Shown: positions 32,368-41,561 of the stretch, piece by piece
Position numbering within the stretch: position 1 is the first letter of the stretch
How the letters are laid out: the number at the start of each line of letters is the position of its first letter
NCBI RefSeq assembly: GCF_011045035.1
Contig: NZ_JAALAA010000002.1
Coordinates: 124,001-188,000, forward strand
Direction of reading: 5' to 3'
Source of the DNA: Nocardioides turkmenicus
GTDB taxonomy: Bacteria; Actinomycetota; Actinomycetes; Propionibacteriales; Nocardioidaceae
DNA length: 64,000 nucleotides
Notes under the pieces: generated by a model
Told to the model about the DNA's origin: nothing
What the model saw: only the letters and a program-made list of their open reading frames with translations
The model's database searches: none
Made by a program: the position numbers and the translations under genes

Positions 32368-34281
32368 TCAGCCGATCAGATCCTCCGCCCGCAGCAGCTC
32401 CTCCGGCACCCCGAAGCCGTCGACGAGCAGCCGGGCGTGGGGGCGGAGGTCGCGGCAGAGGCGGTTGACCTCGGCGGTGATGGCCTTGGAGCGCTCCGAG
32501 GAGAGCCGGCCGTGCTCCATGAACCACGCGCGGTCGGCCTCGATGACCGAGAGGGCGCTGAGGTCGCAGAGGACGTCCAGGACCTCCCGGACAGGCCCCG
32601 ACGGCAGCCCGCGGACCTTCTCCCGGAACGCCTCGTGGATGAGCCGCTCGACGTGCGCGCGGGCGACGCCGATGACGTGGTCCTGCACGGTCGAGAACAC
32701 CGCTCCGGGCTCTCCCCCTGCCTTCATGCCGGACTGCAGACGCCGGGCGACGCCGGCGAGCATGTGCTCCTCGCGGAAGCGCAGCATCGCCAGGTGGTAG
32801 TCGGCGTCGAGGATGTCGGGCTCGCGCTCACCGGCAATCGGCACGACGTCGCGGACCCGTTCGAGCAGCTTGTGCACGGCGGTGCGCTCCAGGACGGTCT
32901 CGACGGCGAGGCCGGCGACGAAGCGTACGAGGTCGAGCTGGTCCATCTCCTCGAACTCGCTGGAGTAGCCGGTGAGCAGCCCCTTCGCGACCAGCTGCAG
33001 CAGGACGGTGTTGTCACCCTCGAAGGTCGTGAAGACGTCCGTGTCGGCCTTGAGCGCCCCGAACCGGTTGGCGGCCAGGTAGCCCGCGCCGCCGCACGCC
33101 TCGCGGCACTCCTGGATGGTCCGGGTCGCATGCCAGGTCGCCAGCGCCTTGGTGCCGGCGGCCCGCGACTCGAGCTCGCGCCGGGCATGCTCCGAGGTCG
33201 TCACGCCGGAGAAGACGTCGTGCAGGTCGTCGCGTACGACCTCCTGCGCGAAGCGCAGCGCGTAGGTCCGCGCGACCAGCGGCATGAGCCGGCGCTGGTG
33301 CTGGCCGTAGTCGAGGAGCAGCGACTCCTCGGCATCCGCGGACGCCTCGAACTGCCGCCGCCGCAGCGCGTAGCGGACCGCGATCGTCAGCGCGACCTCC
33401 GAGGCCCGGATCGCGGCCCCGCCGACCGAGACCCGGCCTTGGACGAGCGTGCCGAGCATGGTGAAGAAGCGCCGCCCCGCGGACTCGATCTCCGAGACGT
33501 ACTCGCCGGCCTCGGTGACGTCGGCGAAGCGGTTGAGCAGAGACGTACGCGGCACCCGCACGCCCGAGAACCACAGCCGTCCGTTGTCGACGCCGTTGAG
33601 CCCCATCTTGGGCCCGTCGTCCGCGATCCGCACCCCTGGAGCAGGAGCGCCGTCGACCCGGATCGGCACCACGAAGGCATGCACCCCGCGCTCCTCGCCG
33701 CCGACGACGAGCTGCGCGAAGACCACGGCGAGCTCGCCGTGACAGGCGGCGTTGCCGATGTAGTCCTTGTACGCATCCTCCCGGGTCGTCTCGATGACGA
33801 ACTCCTGCGTGGCCGGGTCATAGGTGGCCACGGTCGCCACCGCGGCCACGTTGGAGCCGTGGCCGTGCTCGGTCATCGCGAAGCAGCCCAGCAGACGCCC
33901 GGCCACCACATCCTCCAGGTAGGCGTCGTGGTGGCGCGCGGTACCGAGCTGCAGGATCGCGCCTCCGAAGAGACCGAACTGCACCCCCGACTTCACCAGC
34001 AGCGACAGGTCTCCGCCGGCCATCTCCTCGAAGGCGGCGATCGAGGCGCCGACGTCGCCGCCCCCGCCGTACTCCTTCGGGAACCCGAGCCCGGTCAGTC
34101 CCGTCGCGGAGACGTCGAGGAGCATCTCGCGGACCCGTTCGCGGTATTCCGGCCGGGGCAGCTCCTCGACCTCGTCGAGGAAGTCGGCGCGCTCGATCAG
34201 GGACGTGCGTACGTCTTCCCGGACTCCCGCGTATCGCCCGTCGAGAAGTGCGGTCAGTGAGGCTGCATCGATGGCGGTCAC
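32368..34281 (-). CDS. Acyl-CoA dehydrogenase/oxidase family protein
   Basis: 637 residues, longer than ordinary acyl-CoA dehydrogenases (~380) and matching the acyl-CoA oxidase branch. FAMTEHGHGSNVAAVAT is the FAD/substrate segment of acyl-CoA oxidases, GPKMGLNGVDNGRLWF follows, and TTFEGDNTVLLQLVAKGLL carries the catalytic glutamate. It likely oxidises fatty acyl-CoA at C2-C3, passing electrons to oxygen or to a flavoprotein; which one cannot be read. No peroxisomal or export signal. Start ATG 34281 gives a full N-terminal helical domain. No other beta-oxidation gene adjoins. Confidence 0.88.
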   Translation of the reverse strand: MTAIDAASLTALLDGRYAGVREDVRTSLIERADFLDEVEELPRPEYRERVREMLLDVSATGLTGLGFPKEYGGGGDVGASIAAFEEMAGGDLSLLVKSGVQFGLFGGAILQLGTARHHDAYLEDVVAGRLLGCFAMTEHGHGSNVAAVATVATYDPATQEFVIETTREDAYKDYIGNAACHGELAVVFAQLVVGGEERGVHAFVVPIRVDGAPAPGVRIADDGPKMGLNGVDNGRLWFSGVRVPRTSLLNRFADVTEAGEYVSEIESAGRRFFTMLGTLVQGRVSVGGAAIRASEVALTIAVRYALRRRQFEASADAEESLLLDYGQHQRRLMPLVARTYALRFAQEVVRDDLHDVFSGVTTSEHARRELESRAAGTKALATWHATRTIQECREACGGAGYLAANRFGALKADTDVFTTFEGDNTVLLQLVAKGLLTGYSSEFEEMDQLDLVRFVAGLAVETVLERTAVHKLLERVRDVVPIAGEREPDILDADYHLAMLRFREEHMLAGVARRLQSGMKAGGEPGAVFSTVQDHVIGVARAHVERLIHEAFREKVRGLPSGPVREVLDVLCDLSALSVIEADRAWFMEHGRLSSERSKAITAEVNRLCRDLRPHARLLVDGFGVPEELLRAEDLIG

Positions 34282-34311
34282 GCCACCAGACTAGGCCCGA
34301 TCAGGTCCGGA

Positions 34312-35379
34312 TCAGGTCAGCTCGTGCGCGACCTTCGCCTCGCGTCCGGCGATCTCGTCGGACTCCGCGACGAGCCGCCGCACGCCCTTGCGCTGGAACT
34401 TCTGGCCGGCGGCGAGCCCACCGAAGTAGTAGGCGACGAGCGCGATCATGCAGCCCGCGATGTCGTCGGCGAGGTAGTGCCAGCCGAAGTAGACGGTCGC
34501 GACGACGGTGATCCCGAAGTTGATCCAGCCGGCCCAGCGGGCGATCTTGTTCTCGATCGTGGCATGGATCATCAGCGCCACCAGCAGGGTGATGCCGCAG
34601 TGGAGCGAGGCGAACCCACCGACCGACTGCACCACGTTGGCGTCGACGTCGAAGAGGACGTGCTGCCGGGTGAAGACCAGCGACTCCATCAGGCTGCTCG
34701 CGGGGGTGTCCGGCAGGTCGGCGTAGAGGTAGGGGTACTGCAGGCCCGGACCGACGGTCGGCAGGCAGTAGTAGGACACGGTGCCGAGGATCCAGGCGAT
34801 GCACTGCGAGGCGACGAACCAGTAGCCGTAGGCCAGGTTGCGCGACCACACCAGCCACGCGGCGACCGCGAACGGCACCAGCGGCAGGAACCACATGTAG
34901 ATGTAGGAGAGGAACCACGCCACCCAGCCGGTGCCGAGCAGGTCGTGGAGCAGGATCGCCGGGTCGGAGCCGAAGAGCACCGCCTTGTCGATCAGGTGCA
35001 GCTCGTGGTCGAACTCGTAGGTCTCCGGCACGACGAACGGCAGGAACGACTTGAGGTTCCGGTAGCAGACGTAGACCAGGTAGAAGCAGACGATGCCCAT
35101 CGCCACGAGCGTCAGTCGCTCGCGCGTCCAGTGGGTGCGGACCCGCTCCTTGAAGATCGGGCCCATGTCCTTCCACTTGAACTTCGCCAGCCACAGCGTG
35201 CGTGGCACCAGGTCGACGAGGAGGGCAGCACCGACGAGGAGGGGCAGCCGGAGCCAGGACGGTCCGAGGAAGCCCTCCGGGTCGAGCATGCGCTTGTCGA
35301 CGATCTGTGCGGTAACGACTGCGATCAGGCCGAAGATCAGCGCGCTACTGACGAGGAAGATCTGAGCGCGGCGATACAT
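34312..35379 (-). CDS. PAP2-family integral membrane phosphatase/phosphotransferase
   Basis: 355 residues with about eight hydrophobic helices. The C-terminal part shows a PAP2 superfamily site: SLHCGITLLVAL (SxH) and YFGWHYLADDIAGC (HxxxD), as in Aur1/Ipt1-like inositol phosphotransferases rather than simple lipid phosphatases. Upstream GPGLQYPYLYADLP supports that subgroup. It probably acts on a lipid-linked phosphate at the outer membrane face. Start ATG 35379. It is separated from thiQ by 11 bp in the same direction, but the TPP-controlled operon upstream has a different theme. Confidence 0.78.
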   Translation of the reverse strand: MYRRAQIFLVSSALIFGLIAVVTAQIVDKRMLDPEGFLGPSWLRLPLLVGAALLVDLVPRTLWLAKFKWKDMGPIFKERVRTHWTRERLTLVAMGIVCFYLVYVCYRNLKSFLPFVVPETYEFDHELHLIDKAVLFGSDPAILLHDLLGTGWVAWFLSYIYMWFLPLVPFAVAAWLVWSRNLAYGYWFVASQCIAWILGTVSYYCLPTVGPGLQYPYLYADLPDTPASSLMESLVFTRQHVLFDVDANVVQSVGGFASLHCGITLLVALMIHATIENKIARWAGWINFGITVVATVYFGWHYLADDIAGCMIALVAYYFGGLAAGQKFQRKGVRRLVAESDEIAGREAKVAHELT

Positions 35380-35390
35380 AGCCGCTTAGT

Positions 35391-36422
35391 TTAAATGGCG
35401 GGTGGCTGCTCCGCCGATTCCTGGATGCACGATTCGGGAACAACAGATTCTGGTACAGCCAGACGGTTCGGCTCGACCCGCAGCCTGACCGACTCTCCCG
35501 GCGCCGGCGCCGAGTCGGCGACGGCATCGACCTCGCCGACGTCCTCGAGACGTACGACGAGCCGGTGCTGTTCCGGGGTGGCCCTGGCCGAGATCACGCT
35601 GCCGATGAGCGGTCCGGCAGGGTCGGCGGCGAAGGCGGATCGGCGGAGCGCCACCGCGTCGGCCGGGCTCAGCCCGGCGGCCTTCAGAACGGTCCGTGCC
35701 GCTCGGCCCTCGAGCACCCGGGCGTACCCCAGGAACAGCGCCGCCCAGGTGTCGACGGGCTTCGCCCACACCTCCCGCAGCGTGCCTTCCTGGACGAGGC
35801 GACCGTCGCGCAGCAGCGCGATCCGGTCGGCCACCGCGAAGGCCTCCTCCTGGTCGTGGGTGACCATGAGCGCGGTGGTGCCGGCCTGGTGAAGGATCCG
35901 TCGCAGGTCGCCCGCGAGGCGCTCCCGCAGACCGGCGTCGAGCGCGGAGAGCGGTTCGTCGAGGAGCAGCAGCCGCGGCTCGACCGCCAGCGCCCGCGCG
36001 AGCGCGACCCGCTGCCGCTCGCCGCCGCTCAGGGTGCCCGGGAGGCGGTTCTGATAGCCACCGAGGCCGACGAGCTCCAGCAGGTCGGCGACCCGCTGCT
36101 CCCGGTCCGCTGCCGGGATCCGACGCAGCCGCATCGAGTAGGCGACGTTGCCCGCCACGCTGAGGTGCGGGAACAGCTGCCCGTCCTGGAACATCAGCGC
36201 GAACCCACGCTTGTGCGTAGGCACCCCGCGCACCGACCGTCCGTCCCAGCCGATCTCGCCCGTCGCCGGCTCGAGCCCGGCCACCGCCCGCAGCAGCGTC
36301 GACTTCCCGGACCCCGACGGCCCGAGCAGCGCCAGCACCTCGCCGTCCGCCAGCTCCAGACTGACGTCCTCGACGGCACCCTTCCCGTCGTACGCCACCG
36401 ACACCTCACGCAGCGACAGCAT
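35391..36422 (-). CDS. thiQ: Thiamine ABC transporter, ATP-binding subunit
   Basis: 343 residues. It energises the ThiBPQ importer. Walker A is LLGPSGSGKSTLL, the signature LSGGERQRVALARALA, and Walker B LLLLDEPLSALD with the H-loop VTHDQEEAFAVADR. A C-terminal ~110 residues form a TOBE-like regulatory region. The ATG at 36422 has GGAGCGAGG just upstream; the GTG two codons earlier is possible. It is the third gene after thiB and thiP. Thiamine specificity comes from the riboswitch and ThiB; the ATPase alone would only say ABC importer. Confidence 0.85.
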   Translation of the reverse strand: MLSLREVSVAYDGKGAVEDVSLELADGEVLALLGPSGSGKSTLLRAVAGLEPATGEIGWDGRSVRGVPTHKRGFALMFQDGQLFPHLSVAGNVAYSMRLRRIPAADREQRVADLLELVGLGGYQNRLPGTLSGGERQRVALARALAVEPRLLLLDEPLSALDAGLRERLAGDLRRILHQAGTTALMVTHDQEEAFAVADRIALLRDGRLVQEGTLREVWAKPVDTWAALFLGYARVLEGRAARTVLKAAGLSPADAVALRRSAFAADPAGPLIGSVISARATPEQHRLVVRLEDVGEVDAVADSAPAPGESVRLRVEPNRLAVPESVVPESCIQESAEQPPAI

Positions 36423-36440
36423 CGCCACCTCGCTCCTGGT

Positions 36441-38084
36441 TCACAGTGCTCCGATCGAAGGTACGCGGAGACGCTCGACGAGGAGCATCACGACCGCGGT
36501 GGCGGCGGCGAGGACGCAGGCGGCGGCGAGGGCCATGCCGTAGTTGTCGGACCCCGGGCGGGACAGCAGCCGGAGGATGACGACCGGCAGCGTCGGACGC
36601 TCCTCGCGGACGAGGAAGGAGGTCGCGCCGAACTCCCCCAGCGAGGCCGCGAAGGCGAAGCCGGAGGAGGCGAAGAGAGGCTTCCAGACGGCGGGTACGT
36701 CGACCGTCATGACCGTACGCAGCGGCCCGGCCCCGAGCCCGGCGGCGGCCTGCCGCAACCGGTCGTCGACCGACCCCAGGACCGGCACCAACGTCCTCAC
36801 CACCAGCGGCAACGCGACCAGAGCCTGGGCCAGCGGTACCAGCCACGGCTCGTCCCGGAAGTCGAGAGCGCCCGAACCGAGGGTCAGATAGAGCCCGAGT
36901 CCGAGCGTGACGGCGCTGACCCCGAGCGGCACCATGAACAGCCCGTCGAGCACTGCGCGCACCCGACGCTCGGCCCGGGTCCGCGACCGACGGGTCACCG
37001 CGAAGGCCACCAGCAGCCCGAGCACGAGCGCGACCGCGGAGGCCTGCACGGCGACCGCCAGGGACGTCATCAGCGCGGTCGTGACCGGCACCGGAAGCGG
37101 CGGGTCGAACCCGGGGGTCTGTAGGGCGACGTAGTTGCCGAGGCTCCACCGGTCGTCGACCCGCAGCGAGCCGAGCAGCAGGGCCAGCAGCGGCCCGGCC
37201 ACCAGCAGGACGAGCACCGACGTCGACAGCAGGACCGGGAGGTCCCGCAGCGACACCCGGCGGCGGCGTACGACGACCCGGGACTGCGCCGGATCCGGCA
37301 CCGAGCGCAGCCGACCGGCCACGACCAGCAGCCCGACCACGACCACCAGCTGGAGCACCGAAAGCACCGCGGCGCCGGGCAGGTCGAACAGGGTGAAGGT
37401 GAGCTTGTAGATCTCGGTCTCGATGCTGTTGTAGCGCACTCCGCCGAGGGTGAGCACGATCCCGAACGCGGTGGCGCAGAAGAGGAAGACCACCGAGGCC
37501 GCGGAGACGATCGCGGGCCGCAACGCGGGCAGGGTGATCGTCCACAGGACCCGCGAAGGCGACGCCCCGAGAGCGGCGGCAGCCTCACCCGGACGCGGGT
37601 CGAGCGACTCCCAGGCCGCCCCGACCGCGCGGATCACGACCGAGGCGTTGAAGAAGACGAGACCGAGGATGATCGCCGTCGGCGTCCCGTCCAGCCCGAG
37701 CGGAGCCAGCAGCCCGGCCTCGCCGATGAGCTCACGGAAGGCGACGCCGACGACGACGGTGGGGAGCACGAACGGCACCAGCAGCCCGGCACGGATCACT
37801 CGCTGCAGCGGGAACGCCAGCCGATGGAGCGCGAACGCGGCCGGCAGCCCCAGCGCGACGCTCAGCACGGTCGCCAGCCCCGAGGACCACAGCGTGAACC
37901 AGAGCGCCCGCTGGATCTCCGAGCGCTCCAGCACCCGCAGGACCACCGACGGGTCGAAGGATCCGTCGAAGAACAGCCCGCGCTGCACCATCCCCGTGAC
38001 AGGCAGGACGAAGAAGACCGCCAGCACCGCCACCGGGAGGGCGGCGAGCGCAACGAGTGTCCCTACGCGACGGGTGGAGCTCAC
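36441..38084 (-). CDS. thiP: Thiamine ABC transporter, fused permease
   Basis: 547 residues with two BPD-type permease halves, so one chain forms the whole membrane channel as in ThiP. Each half has the EAA loop: one near PGEAAAALGASPSRVLWTI and one near LRQAAAGLGAGPLRTVMTV. About 12 transmembrane helices. GTG start at 38084 overlaps the thiB stop by four bases. The second half is followed by AASLGEFGATSFLVREE, typical of ThiP/AfuB-like permeases. Confidence 0.87.
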   Translation of the reverse strand: MSSTRRVGTLVALAALPVAVLAVFFVLPVTGMVQRGLFFDGSFDPSVVLRVLERSEIQRALWFTLWSSGLATVLSVALGLPAAFALHRLAFPLQRVIRAGLLVPFVLPTVVVGVAFRELIGEAGLLAPLGLDGTPTAIILGLVFFNASVVIRAVGAAWESLDPRPGEAAAALGASPSRVLWTITLPALRPAIVSAASVVFLFCATAFGIVLTLGGVRYNSIETEIYKLTFTLFDLPGAAVLSVLQLVVVVGLLVVAGRLRSVPDPAQSRVVVRRRRVSLRDLPVLLSTSVLVLLVAGPLLALLLGSLRVDDRWSLGNYVALQTPGFDPPLPVPVTTALMTSLAVAVQASAVALVLGLLVAFAVTRRSRTRAERRVRAVLDGLFMVPLGVSAVTLGLGLYLTLGSGALDFRDEPWLVPLAQALVALPLVVRTLVPVLGSVDDRLRQAAAGLGAGPLRTVMTVDVPAVWKPLFASSGFAFAASLGEFGATSFLVREERPTLPVVILRLLSRPGSDNYGMALAAACVLAAATAVVMLLVERLRVPSIGAL

Positions 38085-39160
38085 TGCGCGATCGTGTCAC
38101 TCCAGGTCGCCAGCCACGCCTCCCGGTTCTCCTCGATCTCCTCAGGCTCGACGGAGAGCGGCGAGGTCGGCTGCTGGGCGAACTTCGCCCAGTCGGCCGG
38201 CAGCTCGACGCGGGAGGAGACGGGGAACACGTACATGCTCTCCGGCAGCGCCCCCTGCACGCTGTCGGAGAGCATGAAGTCGATCAGCGCCTTGGCACCC
38301 TCGGGGTGGTCGGCGCCCTTCAGCACGCCGGCGTACTCGACCTGGCGGAAGCAGGTGTCGAGCAGGGCCTTGGTCGTGGTCTTCCCGTCCTTGACGGTGA
38401 ACGCCGGCGAGGAGTCGTAGGAGACGACGATCGGCCGCGTACCCTTCCCGCCGCCCTGGGTGAAGTCGGAGTAGTAGGCCTGGTCCCAGCCGTCGACGAC
38501 CTTGGTGCCGTTGTCCATCAGCTTGCCCCAGTAGTCGGCCCAGCCGTCCTCGCCGTACTCGGCGACGGTCGCCAGCAGGAACGCCATCCCCGGGGTCGAG
38601 GTCGCCGCGCCAGGGGCCACGAAGAGGTCCTTGTACGCAGGCTCGGCCAGGTCGTCGAGCGACTCCGGCGGGGTCAGCTTCTTGGCCGCGAACCACTCGG
38701 TGTCGATGTTGACGCACACGCTGCCGTTGTCGACGGGGGTGAGGAAGTGCTCCTCGTCGCCCGGAAGGTCGAAGTCGGAGACACCCTCGGGGATCTCGGA
38801 AGGCGTGTAGGCCTCCAGCGCACCCTGGTCGATCGCCCGGCTGGCGAAGGTGTTGTCGACGCCGAAGACCGCGTCGCCGTCGGGATTGCCGGTGTCCATG
38901 GCGATCTTGGTGGTCAGCTCGCCACCGTCGCCCGCGTGCCGGATCTCGGCGGTGTAGCCGGTCTTCTCGGTGAACTCGGCCAGCACCTCCTTCGGCAGCG
39001 TGAAGCTGTCGTGGGTCAGCAGCACGACGCTCTTGTCGTCAGCACTACTCGACTTCTCCGCGTCCGGCTCGGCGGGCGTGCCGCCCCCGCACGCGGTCAG
39101 CAGCAGCGCGGAGACCGCAGCGATCGCGGTGGCAGTGATGGCAGGCGTACGCGTACGCAT
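38081..39160 (-). CDS. thiB: Thiamine ABC transporter substrate-binding lipoprotein
   Basis: 359 residues. A signal peptide ends in a lipobox, LLLTACGGG, so it is a lipoprotein. The mature part matches the ThiB/TbpA family: VVLLTHDSFTLPKEVL, FGVDNTFASRA, VDNGSVCVNID and GTRPIVVSYDSSPAF. The ATG at 39160 is chosen because AAGGGAG lies six bases upstream and that site is part of the riboswitch's 3' arm; an upstream start at 39184 would fall inside the riboswitch. It is the first gene of thiBPQ. Confidence 0.92.
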   Translation of the reverse strand: MRTRTPAITATAIAAVSALLLTACGGGTPAEPDAEKSSSADDKSVVLLTHDSFTLPKEVLAEFTEKTGYTAEIRHAGDGGELTTKIAMDTGNPDGDAVFGVDNTFASRAIDQGALEAYTPSEIPEGVSDFDLPGDEEHFLTPVDNGSVCVNIDTEWFAAKKLTPPESLDDLAEPAYKDLFVAPGAATSTPGMAFLLATVAEYGEDGWADYWGKLMDNGTKVVDGWDQAYYSDFTQGGGKGTRPIVVSYDSSPAFTVKDGKTTTKALLDTCFRQVEYAGVLKGADHPEGAKALIDFMLSDSVQGALPESMYVFPVSSRVELPADWAKFAQQPTSPLSVEPEEIEENREAWLATWSDTIAQ

Positions 39161-39164
39161 TCTG

Positions 39165-39258
39165 ACTCCCTTCGCCGGTGTCAACCGGAGCAGGTTCGGA
39201 GGGTCTGCGGCGCTGCTCGCCGCACTCTCAGGCCTCTCGGCCTCCCCTGTCTGTTCCC
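39165..39258 (-). promoter_or_regulatory. TPP riboswitch (THI element) upstream of thiB
   Basis: On the minus strand the conserved parts appear in order: ACAGGGGAGGCC, CCTGAGAG (39226-39233), the ACCC region, GAACCTGCTCCGGTT (39183-39197), GACACCGGCGAAGGGAG. The closing AGGGA includes the thiB ribosome site, so ligand-bound RNA should hide it: high thiamine pyrophosphate shuts off translation of the importer. Confidence 0.95.
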
Positions 39259-39289
39259 GGCAACACTACTTGCTTGCGAGAATCCACCC

Positions 39290-39721
39290 ATGACCGACGT
39301 CTCCATCTCGTCCTTCGACGACCTCACCCCGAAGACCGCGTACGCCCTGTGGCAGCTGCGCCAGGAGGTCTTCGTCGTCGAGCAGGACTGCCCGTACCTC
39401 GACCTGGACGGCCGTGACCTCGAGCCGGGGACGCGTCATGTGGTGCTGACCGAGGACGACGAGCTCGCCGGCACCGCCCGCATCCTCGACGACGGTGACG
39501 AGTGGCGGATCGGCCGCGTCGTCCTCGCCCCCGCCCACCGCGGCAAGGGCCTGGCGGACGTGATCATGCGGGCCGCCGTCGAGGCCGTCACCGACCGCGA
39601 CATCGTGCTGGACGCTCAGTCGCCGCTGGCCGGCTGGTACGCCAAGTTCGGGTTCGTGAAGGACGGCGAGGAGTTCCTCGAGGACGGCATCCCGCACACC
39701 CCGATGCGGCTCAGGCGCTGA
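39290..39721 (+). CDS. GNAT acetyltransferase, ElaA-like
   Basis: 143 residues. The ElaA-type start (LTPKTAYALWQLRQEVFVVEQ, then CPYLDLDGRD) is followed by the acetyl-CoA-binding RIGRVVLAPAHRGKGLADVIM (RxxGxG/A variant R-G-K-G-L-A). The C-terminal QSPLAGWYAKFGFVKDGEEF is also family-typical. Substrate unknown. Start ATG 39290 lies 32 bases from the riboswitch on the opposite strand, so the two promoters are close. The 3' end overlaps the MBL-fold gene by 11 bases tail to tail. Confidence 0.85.
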   Translation: MTDVSISSFDDLTPKTAYALWQLRQEVFVVEQDCPYLDLDGRDLEPGTRHVVLTEDDELAGTARILDDGDEWRIGRVVLAPAHRGKGLADVIMRAAVEAVTDRDIVLDAQSPLAGWYAKFGFVKDGEEFLEDGIPHTPMRLRR

Positions 39722-40781
39722 CCGTGTCGACCGGGGCGAAGAGCACGCTCGCCTCGGTCTCCTGCCGGGTGGCGAGCCCCCGAGCGACCAGCAGCTCGAG
39801 GTGGGCCTTGGTCTCCATGACGGCGAGGCCGGCGTTGAAGTAGTCGAGCTCGGCGAAGGCGCGCTCGTGGCGGGTCCAGCCGAGGTCGCCTGCGACCTCG
39901 AGCGCCGAGCGTCGGCCGGCTCGCAAGGAGGCCAGCGACTGGGCGAGCCGGTCCTCGTGGTGGGCGAGGAGCTCGTCGACACGCGCGTGCGACGAGGTCG
40001 CGACCGGACCGTGGGCGGGCAGAAGCCGCAGGTCAGGAAGGGACCGGACCTTCGTCAGCGACGCCATGAAGTCGCCGAGCGGGTCGATGACCGGGACCGG
40101 CTCGAAGCCGATCGACGGGGTGATCGTGGGCAGCACGTGGTCGCCGGCGAACAGGACCGAGCCGGCCAGGTCGGCGTAGACGTAATGACCCTGGGTGTGG
40201 CCCGGGGTGTGCACGGCGTCGACGTCGCGGCCGGCCACGTCCAGGCGTACGTCCCCTTCCAGCCACTGCGAGGGCATCCGCCAGTGCGAGAGATCGGGCA
40301 GCGGAGGCGGGTTCGCGGCCCACTTCTCGGCCAGCTCGGGTGCGCCGGCGTGAGCCAGGAGGCGGTCGGTCGAGATCCAGCCGTCGAGGTCGCCGTTGGT
40401 GAGCTCGAGGGTGGGCCGTTCGCCGGCCCCGAGCAGCACCTCGGCGCCGAACTCCTCACCCAGCACCGAGGCGAGCGTGTAGTGGTCGCGGTGCACGTGG
40501 GTGACCAGGAACCGTCGGATGTCGCCGAACTCGAAGCCGAGCTTCTTCAGCCCGTTCTCCAAGGCGGAGCGACCCTCGGTGATCGCCCAGCCACCATCGA
40601 CCAGCGAGAGCCCGTCGGAGCCCTCGAGGACGTAGATGTTGACCGCCTTGAGCCCGTCCATCGGCAGCGGCAGCGGGATCCGGTGCACGCCGTGGGCGAC
40701 CGTCCACGCGCCGGGAGCGGACCAGTGCTCCCCCGAGTCAGGCGAGATGGCGGTGGCTGTCGACTGACTCGTCTGGCTCAT
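39711..40781 (-). CDS. MBL-fold metallo-hydrolase
   Basis: 356 residues. The metal-binding motif is THVHRDH (HxHxDH) near the end of the first beta-alpha-beta unit, with later ligands in AVHTPGHTQGH and VLFAGDHVLP, and LPAHGPV towards the end. A C-terminal ~90-residue helical/winged part beginning DELLAHHEDRL is the extension seen in several actinobacterial hydrolases of the LACTB2/RNase Z-like group. Substrate unknown: a thioester or a small lactone are both possible. It overlaps the upstream membrane-protein gene by ATGA. Confidence 0.85.
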   Translation of the reverse strand: MSQTSQSTATAISPDSGEHWSAPGAWTVAHGVHRIPLPLPMDGLKAVNIYVLEGSDGLSLVDGGWAITEGRSALENGLKKLGFEFGDIRRFLVTHVHRDHYTLASVLGEEFGAEVLLGAGERPTLELTNGDLDGWISTDRLLAHAGAPELAEKWAANPPPLPDLSHWRMPSQWLEGDVRLDVAGRDVDAVHTPGHTQGHYVYADLAGSVLFAGDHVLPTITPSIGFEPVPVIDPLGDFMASLTKVRSLPDLRLLPAHGPVATSSHARVDELLAHHEDRLAQSLASLRAGRRSALEVAGDLGWTRHERAFAELDYFNAGLAVMETKAHLELLVARGLATRQETEASVLFAPVDTVSA

Positions 40782-41191
40782 CGGGCTCCTTCGGGTCGTC
40801 CTCTCCAGAGCCAGAGCAGACCCAGGATCGGCAGCAGGGCGGGAACGAATCCGTATCCGATCCCGAACTTCGACCATACCGAGTCGTCCGGGAACCAGGA
40901 CGGCACGACCAGCGACAGGACACCGACGACGACCACGCCGGCCAGCTCGATCCAGAGCATGACCTTCGCGAAGCCCGCCGACCCGTTGGCCGCGCTGCGG
41001 ATCGCGAACCAGCCCGCGACGTACGTCGCCGCCGCGACCACCGAGAGCGAGTAGGCGATCGGGGCCTCGTCGAAGCGGGTGAGGACCTGCACCAGCGACC
41101 GGGCGCCCGCGGCGAGCACGAAGATCGCGTAGACGGTCAGCAGCACCAGGTGCGGACCGGATCGGGTCTTGGCGGGCGAGGTCTCGGTCAC
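40778..41191 (-). CDS. Small integral membrane protein
   Basis: 137 residues with four hydrophobic helices (about 16-34, 46-64, 76-96, 115-131). No motif or family recognised. The GTG start at 41191 overlaps the upstream small membrane gene by four bases, and the stop overlaps the MBL hydrolase start by ATGA. The three appear to be one unit. Long upstream in-frame extensions would cross both the neighbour and the methyltransferase gene on the other strand, so they are rejected. Confidence 0.75.
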   Translation of the reverse strand: MTETSPAKTRSGPHLVLLTVYAIFVLAAGARSLVQVLTRFDEAPIAYSLSVVAAATYVAGWFAIRSAANGSAGFAKVMLWIELAGVVVVGVLSLVVPSWFPDDSVWSKFGIGYGFVPALLPILGLLWLWRGRPEGAR

Positions 41192-41544
41192 CGGACCATC
41201 ATGACGCGTACGGCCACGACCCCGGTCGCCAGGGCGGCCGCCGCGATCACCCCCGAGGACCAGGTCGAGCGGTCCCCGCGCATCGTCTGCAGGGCCAGCG
41301 GCATCAGGCACACCAGCGCCCCCACGTAGCCCAGGAAGGTCGACAGCGACTCCGGCTTGCGCCCCGCCGACCAGCTCGCCAGCGCGCCCAGCGCGAGCAC
41401 GACCGCCAGGACCTCCAGCATCCAGCTGATCTGATCCAGCCACTTCGGTCGGGGCGCTCTCAGCACCACCCCGAGGACGGCCGCGATCGTCACGAATGCG
41501 GCGTAGCCGGCCACGATAAATGCGATCAGAGTGACGGCGTCCAC
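41188..41544 (-). CDS. Small integral membrane protein
   Basis: 118 residues from the GTG at 41544, with four hydrophobic helices. Nothing beyond membrane topology can be said; it may form a pair with the next small membrane protein, which overlaps it by four bases. The in-frame TTG at 41577 would run into the divergent methyltransferase start at 41562, so the shorter form is used. Confidence 0.7.
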   Translation of the reverse strand: MDAVTLIAFIVAGYAAFVTIAAVLGVVLRAPRPKWLDQISWMLEVLAVVLALGALASWSAGRKPESLSTFLGYVGALVCLMPLALQTMRGDRSTWSSGVIAAAALATGVVAVRVMMVR

Positions 41545-41561
41545 GTGCCAATCTTGTCCCA

